Of a DNA stretch of 64,000 nt, positions 1 through 10,188 are shown piece after piece. This stretch comes from Sphaerulina vaccinii (taxonomy: Eukaryota; Ascomycota; Dothideomycetes; Mycosphaerellales; Mycosphaerellaceae). The notes under the pieces are model-generated. The model ran no database searches, was not told the DNA's origin, and saw only the letters and a program-made list of their open reading frames with translations. Location of the stretch: assembly GCA_022570795.1 (NCBI GenBank), contig JAKUDP010000004.1, forward strand, positions 1,302,001 through 1,366,000. Direction: 5' to 3'. Made by a program: the position numbers and the translations under genes. Each line of letters begins with the position of its first letter. Within the stretch, counting starts at the first letter, position 1.

Positions 1-1
1 G

Positions 2-905
2 CTAGAGCTGGTCACCTTCGATGGAGATGTCACACTATACGACGACGGACACAACCTCTCGCCCGATAATCCGGTCATCGAGCGCATTCTTGCACTCATG
101 AGGAATGGCTCTCGTATCGGCATTGTCACGGCAGCAGGCTATACTGAAGCCGAGAAGTACTATCAGCGCTTGTTCGGGCTTCTTGATGCTGTAGCAGCCG
201 AGACTCGAGATCTTGATCTGAACAACAGACTCGTCGTGATGGGAGGTGAAGCTAACTTCCTTTTCCGCTTCGATGCCAACGCACCGCACAAGCTCGTACC
301 TGTCTCCGACGATGAGTGGCGACTACCGGAGATGCGAAACTGGACAGAAGAGAACATTGCCGACTTGCTGGATGTTGCTGAAGCAGCTCTAAAGGACTGC
401 GTTCAAGCAATGCACATGCCAGTGCAAGTGCTGCGTAAGGAACGCGCAGTAGGTATCTACCCACCAAAGGTAAGGATCCCTCTTTTGCCAGCGCTCGATG
501 CAATTTGGACTCATGCTTGGACCGACAATTCTGTGCTCGTTCTTTCCACTAACACAGCCTCTACAGGGCAAGCTCTCCCGCGAGCAACTTGAAGAGACCG
601 TCCTAGTCGTGCAACGCATCCTCGAAATGTCCGATGCAGGCAAGCGCATTCCCTTCTGCGCATTCAACGGCGGCAACGATGTGTTTGTTGACATCGGAGA
701 CAAGTCCTGGGGTGTCATGGCATGTCAGAGCTACTTTGGCGGAATCGAGGGCAGCCGAAGCTTACATGTGGGAGATCAGTTCCTTAGTGCGGGCGCGAAC
801 GACTTCAAAGCAAGGCTTGCGAGCACGACAGCTTGGATCGCGAATCCTGCTGAGACGGTGAATCTTCTTGATGAGATTCTGGAGATGGGTGAGGCGAGCA
901 AGTAG
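2..905 (+). CDS. ISN1: IMP-specific 5'-nucleotidase, 5' end missing
   Basis: Hydrolyses IMP to inosine and phosphate in cytosolic purine metabolism. The frame is open from base 2, so the N-terminus lies outside the window. The HAD motif I segment TFDGDVTLYDDG sits right at the edge and supplies the nucleophilic and acid/base aspartates. Later conserved stretches are GIVTAAGY, GGEANFLFRF and, in exon 2, FCAFNGGNDVFVDIGDK followed by LHVGDQF, the Asp-rich HAD end. One intron at 470-566 (GTAAGG...CTACAG) lies between complete codons. The gene converges on the MFS transporter downstream. The family is intracellular, and nothing in the visible part argues otherwise. Confidence 0.9.
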
Positions 906-1472
906 GGAGTGGAGTCGGATGTTATATGAGATATGGTATGATTATATGATGCAACACGATCAGATCTGTCATACAGCGTCAAAGACCTCGCTGCCTTTCA
1001 TCCTACACATGTTCTAGCCACTCTGCTGGGATCGTTTACTTGACACTCTGCAGCATATCCATGTCTTGAGCGCCAAGACCTGAGTCTTAGGGTTGCCTGA
1101 AACTCCCGGGACGGTGACAACATGCTCAAAGTCGAGCCGATTATGATCGCACTCTCTATAACATGTCCAAAATATATTTAGATAATGTTTTGAAAGTTAT
1201 AGCTCAATCCGTTCGACCTCGCATGCTGTAGCTCGAAAAGGTCGAATTAACGATATTTCGAAAAACAGCCATATTTGAGAATGTGACTATGCACTTGTTA
1301 CAAGTTCTACCCATTTTCGAAGTCACAAAATTGGAACATGACAAAGGTGCTTCTGGCAGCGAGGCATTGTTATCTCAATACGGCTTCACTACACTATCAT
1401 CCTCTCATCATATAGCGATCGATAGAAGAATGGAAATCACATTGAAGAGTCGTCAAAATGCTTTTTGGGTCG
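906..1472. other. Intergenic, convergent 3' ends
   Basis: Stretch between the convergent stops of the nucleotidase and the MFS gene. It should hold both 3' UTRs. No ORF, repeat or RNA gene is visible. Confidence 0.6.
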
Positions 1473-2897
1473 CTAGAACGCTATCAAGTACTCAAGCCAG
1501 TAATGGCGAGATCTACGATCCCGCTTCGCAAAGTACCACCCTCCACACCACAACCCAATCGGAATGGCACTGACACCACCCAACAAGCCCAGAGCCCAAG
1601 TCATAGTCTTCCACCCCGCAGCATCCATGATCATACCGGCCATCAAAGGCCCAATGAAGTTCCCGCTCGCCCAAGCGATATTGAACCATGCGTATGCAGA
1701 ACCATAGTAGCCAACTTTCTCATCGACATCGACACCTGCTGCAGCATCTTCCTTCTCTAATCTCGTAGCTCCGTAGGTGATTTCTGCGAAAAGTGGTTCG
1801 AGGTTGAGAGCCATGCAACTTCCGACCATGACCAGCAAGACGCAGAGTAGAGCTTTTTGTGATGTAGTGTTCTCTTCTACGAAGCGGAGTAGAACGAGCG
1901 AGACGCCGAAGAGTAAGAAGCCTGAGACTGCGAACCAGCGTCCACCATAGCGGTCTGTGAAACGTCCGATGACTGGTCCGAAGACTGCTGGGAGGGAGAG
2001 TGGGATGAAGATGAGACCTCCGCCTGTTGCGTCCCAGCCGAAGGTGTTGTGGACGAAGAGTGCCAGTGTGGCTTGAAAGCCGGAGAAGACTGCTGCGTTG
2101 ACCATGACGCCCCATAAGGTGACGCAGAAACGCGTGGAGCAGATGAGGCGGATGATGGCCGGGATCTTACTCGGCGCGACTGGGACGAGTGTTGCTTCTG
2201 AGTTGATGCTTACTTCGTCAACAGCGATGGTCTTGGTTGGTTTCGCGGCTTCGAGCTCAATATAGATGTCTGTAGTGGTAGGCTTTGATTCGATCTTGTG
2301 TTCGACCATAATCGCTCGCAGCAGGATGTCGAAGACGATGATGGCGATGATGAGGCCATATACGGCATTGTAGCCACATTTGGCATAGACAATGCCGCCT
2401 AGGAAAGGTGCCACGAGCGATCCGGCGTTCAGTGCAATCCCGACGTAACCCATGTACTCGCCAATGTGCTTCTGGCCGACAGTGTCAACGAGTACTGCCA
2501 GTCCGGTCGTCCAGACCACAGCTGATGAGATACCTTGAAGAGCTCGTCCGACGATCTGTCCAGCCAAGGTTGTCGTGAACCATAGTAGTAGCGTCGCTCC
2601 CAGAAGGATGAGCAGTCCGATAGTGAAGGGTGCTCGTCTCGATTTTGTTCGGTCTGTGTACCATCCCCAAGGTACTGATATGAGAACACATGCAATGCCA
2701 AAAACTCCTAGCAAGATAGCCACCCAAAATTGCACACGTTCTTGCGAAACTCCTGTTCGTTCTTGTAGACTGTAAGGATAGACAGGTATGATGGCCGCGA
2801 ATAAAAACTGGTCGGTAAACACGGCGTATGCAATGACGAATGTAATGAATGCTGTTGATGATTGGAATGATTGGATCGCGCTTCGTGTGGCCTCCAT
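1473..2897 (-). CDS. MFS transporter, DHA1/VMAT-like drug:proton antiporter type
   Basis: Predicted 474-aa membrane transporter, intronless. The ATG at 2897 (MEATRSAIQSF) was chosen; an in-frame extension to 2939 has only a TTG. About twelve hydrophobic segments fall in two halves around a charged central loop (EHKIESKPTTTD to APSKIPAI). The loop 2-3 signature GWYTDRTKSRRAPF matches the MFS G-x-x-x-D-R-x-x-R-R consensus. A second-half repeat, FGPVIGRFTDRYGGR, is also seen. Motif-C-like GIALNAGSLVAPFLGG in TM5 is typical of antiporters. The closest recognisable relatives are fungal VMAT/tetracycline-resistance-type permeases of the plasma membrane. Substrate unknown; no biosynthetic cluster surrounds it. 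Confidence 0.85.
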   Translation of the reverse strand: MEATRSAIQSFQSSTAFITFVIAYAVFTDQFLFAAIIPVYPYSLQERTGVSQERVQFWVAILLGVFGIACVLISVPWGWYTDRTKSRRAPFTIGLLILLGATLLLWFTTTLAGQIVGRALQGISSAVVWTTGLAVLVDTVGQKHIGEYMGYVGIALNAGSLVAPFLGGIVYAKCGYNAVYGLIIAIIVFDILLRAIMVEHKIESKPTTTDIYIELEAAKPTKTIAVDEVSINSEATLVPVAPSKIPAIIRLICSTRFCVTLWGVMVNAAVFSGFQATLALFVHNTFGWDATGGGLIFIPLSLPAVFGPVIGRFTDRYGGRWFAVSGFLLFGVSLVLLRFVEENTTSQKALLCVLLVMVGSCMALNLEPLFAEITYGATRLEKEDAAAGVDVDEKVGYYGSAYAWFNIAWASGNFIGPLMAGMIMDAAGWKTMTWALGLLGGVSAIPIGLWCGGWYFAKRDRRSRHYWLEYLIAF

Positions 2898-3845
2898 AGC
2901 GAGTTGATGGAGAGTATCGAAGTGCTTCTGTGCTGCCAAGGATCGTAAGGCTGAAGTGATTGTATGTGAAGAGGGAAAGGATCAACAGAGATGCACGCAG
3001 GATGAGATATAGCCATGCGAGTCGTGAGGAGTTGCTTGCGCCATCACTGCCTCATCTGTGGCAGAAGCATCGCGGCCATACCGAATGGTGCATGCGTTGC
3101 AGGAGGGACGCTCCTACAGGACAACAGAGGCTACCAGCAAGCGCAACTCGGCGTGAAAGGGCGGTCGCACACGCGAAGCATGGCTTGCACGTGGTGCTGA
3201 AGAGTAGCTTCTTCAGGTTGGTAGTAGGTATAAGGCTGACCTAGATGCTGGTATACTGACCGTATACATGCAAGCCATCTAGTCCATTACCTGTATTGGA
3301 ACTGGTACGTCGGATGTGTTGTGTGAGGCTTGCGCTCTGAAGGCGACTCCGCAAGCCACGTCCGTTGTGATTCGTCTGGACTGAGCTCCGAAGCAACTTT
3401 GACTTCGTGGTGCTGTTTTGTGGACAGCTGGGCAAGCCGTGTCGATTCAGCCTTACCGCTGCGTACCAGCATGACCTTGGTCGTGGCAGTGCTGTATAGC
3501 TGCATGGCATGCTCATGATAGTCCGTTCGAGGAGACGGACCCCAATAACCCCTCTGTTTGATGCAGTAGTCGAGTCGTCCTCAGTATGTAAGAGGTGTCC
3601 AGTCCGAAAGCCCTAGCCTGTGGCTGAACTCAAATTTGCGACGTTTGATCTCATCTGCTCCTTGAAAAGCAGCCGTGTGCACGTTCGTCTCCTGCATTAA
3701 TGCTTCCTTGGTCTTCTGGGCTCTGTGCAGCGACTGCACCACCTTTTGCTGCATTGAGCAGGTGGCCTTTGACAGCTTGTCGTTGACATGTGCTGTGGTT
3801 TGGCTGGCTGGCTATAATCTGTGTTACTGCAAGCAGTTGAGCAGC
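2898..3845. other. Intergenic, MFS promoter and upstream region
   Basis: Holds the promoter of the minus-strand MFS gene and the 3' flank of the minus-strand lipid kinase. Short ORFs here have no family resemblance or coding pattern. No repeat was seen. Confidence 0.5.
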
Positions 3846-5357
3846 TCACACAATGAGATCAATCACGCCTTTCTGACCAGCTCGAACTTCGACCCAGCCA
3901 TCTTTCTCGACACGAATGATCTTTCCGTCTATGCATACCCGGCGCCATCGGCTTTCTGCTTCCTGGAACTCAATTCGGAGAGCATCAATCTCCTCGTATC
4001 CGACACGCTCGTCCTCGACATGCTGTCCGCCTTGGTATGCTTTGCCCATGATGGACATGGCATCTTCGCCGCTCATGGGACCAAAGTGTACCAGGCGCAA
4101 CTTACCATCTAGCTCTTTCGATGCTGGGCTGATCGTGAAACCCTTTTCAAGCTGGTTGCACAGCGTTGCAAGCACATATGCGTGCTCTCCATCACGAATG
4201 GTGTGCCATTGACTGTCACCAGGTCGCTGTATGGTCACTTTCGCTCGATATATGTGAGGCGGTGATCCGTCGCTGGGACTCAGAGCTTCTTGAGCAGCCA
4301 TCTTGAAACGCTCCGCACCGAACTTGCGGAACTCTGTCGTGTCGCTGTCAGCGACAAGACCCGCATGCAAGCCCCAAGATGCCACCACAGAGCCATGAGC
4401 CACAGCTATGCCGTCCTCAATATGCAGTGCCCGCTCTTGACGAGCTTCGTCAACGAGTAATCGAGATCCGGGTGAGAAGCTCGCGCAGAACAGTGGAAGC
4501 TCTTTCAAGCCTCCTCGCAGCCACGTCTTAAGACCGAGGCTATTGTCCTGGGTTAGTCCAGCGCTGTGAGCCAGTGCATTGCCAGTGCCAAGCGGCATGA
4601 GGGCAATGTTCGGCTTCTTATACTTTGCGCCTCGCTGTCCAGACAGAAGAGTGTTCACGATGTCGACTACTCCTCCATCACCACTCATCAGCATGACCGA
4701 CTGAGCGACTCCAAGATTTGCTTGAGGTAGCAAGACATCTCGTGTAAGATCTGAGATGCTGTTCTCGGACTCCGTGAAATGGAGGACGTAGTCCTTGCCC
4801 TCTTCGACCTTGACATACTCGAGACCTGCCTTGACGAGCTGATCCCACACACCTCGAGCCAGGCCAGTGCCAGAGCCCGTGGAGACGATGATGTGGAAGT
4901 TAGGCTGTATGTCGCCACGATCCTGTCTGAACTCCCAGCAGTTGGCACCAATGGCAGGAGCCACAAAGTCCTTGGTCAGCGGTTCTGGTGGATTGTTCAA
5001 GATGGCTGATCTGAATAAGACTGGTGATGCCTTGGGATCATCCTTAGCATCTGGATTCTCCTCGACATAGGTAAAGTGGTAATCGCCTTCCTCGCCACCT
5101 TGCTTGGGAACACAGACAAGAATGTTCTTGGAGCATATCTTGGTCCATTGCGAACTGGGGTCTGCGAGACGCGTACATCGTCAGAGCCGATCTGACCGGG
5201 TCAGCTGCACTGTATGGTAATACGTACATACTTTGTAGCCTTCCACGTAGCCAAGTCCTCCCTCGTCGTCGCCGCTTGAGGGCTTGTAGAAGAGCGTCGC
5301 CGGCCTTCCATCGATCTTACCCTCAGTCTGGGCAGACGACGATTCTGCGGCACCCAT
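3846..5357 (-). CDS. Lipid kinase with DAGK catalytic domain (sphingoid long-chain-base kinase-like)
   Basis: Predicted 481-aa kinase of the LCB4/5-diacylglycerol kinase superfamily, phosphorylating a lipid hydroxyl with ATP. Exon 1 starts at the ATG at 5357 (MGAAESSSAQTEGKIDG). A 66-nt intron at 5162-5227 (GTACGT donor) keeps the frame. A GTATGT donor four bases earlier would shift it and was rejected. The nucleotide-binding loop is SGDGGVVDIVN (about residues 203-213). It deviates from the usual GGDGT by having G in place of T. Downstream PLGTGNALAHS is the second signature. The C-terminal half carries the beta-rich lipid-kinase domain ending in RVCIDGKIIRVE. Catalytic activity is inferred; the GDGG variant recurs in fungal members from general knowledge. 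Confidence 0.8.
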
Positions 5358-5723
5358 CTCCTGAATCGCGAGATGATGTAGTGAGCTGAATGTTCATGTT
5401 GTGATGTGCTCAGTCGTGATGGAGGAGTGAGAGTGGATTCATACCATCTTTGCGGCTATTCTTGCCTTCCTCCCCAATGCGATTGCGCCTCGCTGTGTAA
5501 CTTCTGCCACGCCACGAATAGTCTCACACCGCGGTCTGCACTGCAACAACAAGCACTCCTCACACTCAACAGTATAATCTTGGACTTCTCGAGTCACTGC
5601 GACCCTCGAGCTTCCAGCACGAAATCCTCCTCAACAAACAGCGCATAAGCGACATTCCGGACGACGTCAGACAGCAGCTCTAGCTTCAGCGCATTTTAGA
5701 ATTGCATGGGACGTCCATAAGCG
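5358..5723. other. Bidirectional intergenic region
   Basis: Separates the divergent lipid-kinase and acid-phosphatase-like genes and presumably holds both promoters. No TATA box or repeat is obvious. Confidence 0.5.
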
Positions 5724-6501
5724 ATGGCGATATCAGGCTGGGGAGTCTTCCTCATAATCCTCGTGATTGTATTGATCGCAGCGGCAGGAGGTTATGTTGG
5801 GTGAGCTCGCCATTGAACAGGAATATCAGGCTACCACGACAAGGCTGACAGTATATTCTAGCTACACAAGATGGCGAGCGAACCGTCTAGGTCTTCCGCC
5901 GCCACCGCTCAATCCGTTCGCGAAGAGACGAGACGAAGCGACATATCGAGCGCCTACGCCGCGCGCTGGAGGTATCCAAGGCTGGGTCGCTGATCAGTGG
6001 AACAAGCTACAGAACAAGCGCACTGCTGGCGGATCATATGAGAGCACGGGGTATGGTGGAGGTGCGCCACGAGGAGGGCGACGAGGCTTTGGCCCACTAG
6101 ACCCAGACGAAGCGTGGGATTCGCGCGTAGACAACGAAGCTTCAGGCTACTATGAAGAGCAAGAACTCGGCTTACAAGATCCCGCATCAGGACAGGGCTA
6201 CGCTGAGAATACGCATATCGGAGTTGGAGGTATTGAAGCTGGGCGAGGGCGGAGCAAATCCAGACAACGAGAACTGGACAACCGCTATGATGAGGAGGTC
6301 CATGGAGGCGGATCGCACCTCAACCCATTTGGCGATGGTGCAGAGGCGAGTAATATGAGCATGCGCAGCGTCAGCCCGAGACCTGATACCGATACATCCT
6401 ATCATGGCAGCAGACCTGTGAGCTCGCACAAGAAGAACAAGCCAAGCACGGATGACAGCCCGACGGAGAGGCGGTCTATGTTCACGGAGGACGTCTCATA
6501 G
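5724..6501 (+). CDS. Single-pass membrane protein, fungal 'acid phosphatase-like' family
   Basis: Predicted 238-aa protein. The ATG at 5724 opens a short exon encoding MAISGWGVFLIILVIVLIA, an N-terminal TM anchor. A 61-nt intron (5801-5861, GTGAGC...TTCTAG) joins in frame to YTRWRANRLGLPPPPLNPF. The rest is hydrophilic, Gly/Arg/Ser-rich and probably disordered, with acidic patches and many potential phosphosites. Fungal databases call this architecture 'acid phosphatase-like', but no phosphatase motif is visible, so an enzyme role should not be assumed. It may be a membrane-tethered scaffold. Divergent from the lipid kinase. Confidence 0.7.
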
Positions 6502-7062
6502 TCGTTAAAAGATCGAGACTGAAGCGTTGGCGCTCTTCTGCTATGCTCGAAAGCAAGCATATGCTGGCAAAATCAGGAGAGCTTGGACATTATTGTACTA
6601 TCCTGTTGTTTCTTGTACCACTTCTGCACATGGCCACGATTGATGATAGACGACCTACAACTACTTTGCCATTCACCATCACTACAGCGCTACATACTCT
6701 TCCTGGCGACATTGCAACTCATCTTCTCAGCTGATATAGACAGCCATTGAGCGCGCCTAGAACCACCTATATTTAGCACGGCAGCTGTAGCCGACCTCCC
6801 CATCCTCATCATGAAGACCTCCTTACACTTCTCTGGTACAGACATCTCTTTTACCGGAAGCATCGATGACTCCGCGAAGTCCACGACCTCTGTGGTCTTC
6901 AACATGAAGTCTTAAAGATAACTGCTTCATTGAACAAAGAGCCATTCAATTGCCGAGGTCATGAGCGTCTCCGCGAATGTCTCGCGTCTTTCGACTCACG
7001 ATATCCATCTTGAGGTAGGGAATACATCAAGATCTCTTGTACATTGACACTCAGCTCTAAAG
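6502..7062. other. Intergenic, 3' UTR and SDR promoter
   Basis: Contains the 3' flank of the membrane protein and the promoter of the SDR gene. Small ORFs here lack coding character. Nothing else seen. Confidence 0.5.
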
Positions 7063-8057
7063 ATGGCTTCTCCCGTATACACACTGACAGAGGCGACTGC
7101 AAATCCTCCCAAGAACAGTACGATTCTCATCACTGGTGCCGCAGGGTATGCCTTGATTACAATCTCACACCACGAACATGGACTAATAACCATATTCTTA
7201 GCGGCATCGGCTTAGCAACAGCACTCTATCTCCACAAGCCTGAATACAAGAACAACATAATAGCACTAGACAAGTCACCCAAGCCTCCTGCTGTTCCCGA
7301 GCTCAAAGAGTCCTCCCGGTTCCTCTACATTGCTTGTGACATCGTATCCTGGCCCTCCCAAAGGGATGCCTTCACAGCAGGAGCCACGAAGTTCGGCGGG
7401 ATAGACCACGTCTTCGTCAACGCCGGGCTCGCAGAAATCGGAGAACAAATCTGGACAGATGTCTATGACTCTGAAGGTCAACTCGCTGAACCCAATCGAG
7501 CAACCATAGACGTTGATATTCGAGCTGTAGGCGATACGCTTAAGTTGGCTATGTATCATCTCCGGAATGATGGTGCGAAGAAAGGCTCAGGAAAGGGTAA
7601 GGGAGGTAGCATAGTCATGACAGCTTCCTTAGCTGGGTACCTGGCATCAGCCGGAGCACCACTCTATTCAGCTGCCAAACACGGCGTAGTCGGCTACTTA
7701 CGCGCTTTGAAAGGCGATTGTGCGAAAGCTGGTATTGCAATCTCAGTTATCGCGCCTGGAATCACTCTTACTCAGATCATCTTAGGTAGAAGGGAAGGAC
7801 AGAGTTTAGAAAACTGGGGAGAGGAGATGGCTCAGCGTGGCGTTCCGATCAATAATGCTGAAACGATTGCACTTACGGTGGCGAATCTGATGGGGCAAGG
7901 GTTGAAAGCCAATGGACAGGGTGTATTGATTCAGGCGAATAAGATGCAGGAATTGGAGGGAGGGATTGCGAAAGGGAGGGCACAGTGGATGGGTAAGGAG
8001 ATGTTGGAGTTGTTTAGAGGTGGGAGGAATGCGCCGCTTTTTCCTAATAAGTTGTAG
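7063..8057 (+). CDS. Short-chain dehydrogenase/reductase, 15-hydroxyprostaglandin dehydrogenase-like
   Basis: Predicted 312-aa NAD(P)-dependent oxidoreductase. Exon 1 starts at the ATG at 7063 (MASPVYTLTEATANPP). A 56-nt intron (7146-7201, GTATGC...CTTAG) interrupts the cofactor loop, and splicing restores TGAAGGIGLATAL, the SDR TGxxxGIG motif. Further signatures are the acidic residue after beta2 (ALDKS, an NAD preference by inference), CDI, VNAG, the catalytic Ser in IVMTASLAG and the YSAAK catalytic Tyr/Lys. The substrate cannot be read from sequence. The gene converges on the secreted protein downstream. Without the splice the N-terminus reads as nonsense in the downstream frame, which supports the intron. 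Confidence 0.88.
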
Positions 8058-8685
8058 ATGGAATCGGAAGTGTGACTCTGCTATGAATGTTCTGGTCTCA
8101 GGCCGTTTCATAGTCTGGTTATGAGAAGATTGTGCCATGCTGAACAGGCACCCACGCCATGTGATGCAACTAAACAGGTCGTGATGTTCGCTCATGTCAT
8201 TTTCCAGTGCTGCACTGTCGACATCACGGATCTGTAGATAGGGAGCACTCCTACACATAGGCATCTATGCCAGCGAGGTTAAGAACAGTATAAAGATGTG
8301 ATGAGACGACCTGATGCTGGGATAAAGTAATTCTTGCGCTGGAAGATGTGCGATGTCGATAATTGCTGCTTACGATGTCCTTCCGACGAGGTGGTATTGC
8401 TGGAGAAGCCTTGTCGCTAAGTTGGTACTGATGAGGTATCGTACTCAAGACGGACGAAGACGAGAGGGTGAAACATGAATTGAAGTTCTAGGTAAGGTAT
8501 GTTCACATTATCGCACCAAAAAGTTATGGACACTAAGAGATTAAGCTAAAAACACCCACTCGATATCCATAGTAGTTTTGTTAAAAGGGAAAGAAGAGCG
8601 AGAGTCGTTGATCCCTCGTGTCACTCTTCTCTATGCTTCTCTCTCTCATCATGGAAGTCTCATCGTCAAGTCCCTAAGTAATCGT
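8058..8685. other. Intergenic, convergent 3' ends
   Basis: Between the convergent SDR and secreted-protein stops. No gene, RNA or repeat recognised. Confidence 0.5.
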
Positions 8686-10080
8686 CTAGAAGTCCTGGTT
8701 GGCAGGAGGACCAGCCTCAGGTCCGAGCTGACCGCACTGAGCGTTACCAACAGTGTAACCACCAGTGTTGATCTGGTAGTAGTTGTAGGTATCAGTGAAG
8801 GTCTGGGTAGCATCACAGCGGCCATCAGTGACGATGTAGTAGCAAGCATTGCCAGCGGTGGCTGGGGCCTGAGCGTAACCAGCGCAGTTGGCAGTGGTGG
8901 CGCAGACAGTGCAGCAGCCAGCTCCGGTGGTGTCGGTGACGTTGACGGACTGGAGGGTGAAGTCTCCGTTGAAGGTGAGCGTTCCGATCTGGTTGCCAGC
9001 AAAAGCAGTGCTGACTTGGTTGTTGGCCTGGCACTGAGCGTACTGGGTAGAGGCTGGTGCACGGATGGTGACAGTGTTGCTCTGGGTAGAGACAAAGGTG
9101 GAGGTGGATGTCACGGAGGTCGACACAAAGGTGGAGACGGTGATGAAGCGGGTGGCATCAGCTGGGACGACCTGATGTGATTGTCAGTAATAAGATGGAG
9201 CATGTCAAGATTGTGGACTTACAGTGGAGGTTCCGCTGGTGGAGACGGTCACAGTGCGGACAATGGTTGGCTGAGCAGCAGTGACAGTGGTTGGTGCACC
9301 AGTTGCGCCAGCAATAGTTGTGGTGGTGGTGGCAGTGGCGAAGTAGGTGGTGCGAGCAGTGCACTGAATGCCAACTGGGAACTGGGATGCACCGGCGGTT
9401 GTGGTGGCCTGGCGAGCGTGGACGCCGTCAGCCCTCTTAAGGACTGGAAGGTTGAAGCGCTTGTTGGAGGAGCGGACGACGTTGGCAAACTTCTCAGCGA
9501 CGAGAGAGCGCTTCTTGGCCTCGTAGCTTGGAGAGTCGGCAAGAGCAGTGAATCCAGATGGAGCAGCGATGGTGCGGGTAACACCAGCGATCAAGGTGGT
9601 GCTGAGCACCGTGGTGGCAGTGGTGAAGCTCTGGACAACAGTCGAAGTCGATGTCCTATGGAGCTGTTAGAAATGTTCAATGATAGGCTGATCGCTCGAA
9701 ACTTACTGGGTCACAGTCTGGAAAGATGTGAATGTGTCGGTGGACGATGCAGCGGTGACAGTGGCGAACGCCGTCGATGTGCTGGTCGTGATGAATGTAG
9801 CTGGAGCTGGTGTAACAGTGGTTGCTGTGGCTCCACCGCCGCTGATCTGTAGAGCAGACGATTAGCCTGATGTTTATTGGTGGGAAGATCTGCTTCAACT
9901 TACCACGAGCGTTCTGCTGACAGTTCGTGTGATGCTAGCACGGTATGTGGTGGTCCTGATGCTGCTCGTTGGGTTGGCAGAGTATCTGGTGTTGCATTGT
10001 CTGTTGACAATGGAGGACACTCCAGAGGACTGAGCAGCAACAGCGGCCACAAGGCCGGAGAGGACGACGAGGAACTGCAT
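8686..10080 (-). CDS. Secreted Thr/Ala-rich protein with PAN/apple-like C-terminal module
   Basis: Four-exon model of 411 aa: exons 9904-10080, 9707-9846, 9223-9655 and 8686-9171, all joining in frame with GTAAGT donors. The protein begins MQFLVVLSGLVAAVAAQ, a signal peptide with an AxA cleavage site. It continues with long Thr/Ser/Ala/Val runs, likely O-glycosylated, and dibasic sites (KKRSL, LKRADG) that Kex2-type proteases could cut. The last 110 residues hold six cysteines in a CCTVCATTANCAGY...ACYY...GRC pattern resembling a PAN/apple carbohydrate- or protein-binding fold. No GPI signal is visible at the C-terminus (PPANQDF). Probably a wall-associated or secreted protein; the fold assignment is inferred from cysteine spacing. 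Confidence 0.75.
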
Positions 10081-10182
10081 GGTGGCGGTGGCTCGGTGAC
10101 TGGAGGCCGGTGAGAGAGAAGAGAGTAGAAGAAGTGAATGAGCGAGTGGATGATTCTTCGACTGATGGAAGACGATGAGCGA

Positions 10183-10188
10183 TATATA
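10183..10188 (-). promoter_or_regulatory. TATA box of the secreted-protein gene
   Basis: TATATA on the minus strand about 100 bases upstream of the ATG at 10080, with a pyrimidine-rich leader between. Position is typical for a strongly expressed fungal gene. Confidence 0.45.

Noticed and set aside
8578..9852. Long Gly/Ser/Val-rich plus-strand frames opposite the secreted protein
   Set aside because: Antisense shadows of the Thr/Ala-rich repeats; the minus strand has the signal peptide, splice sites and TATA box.
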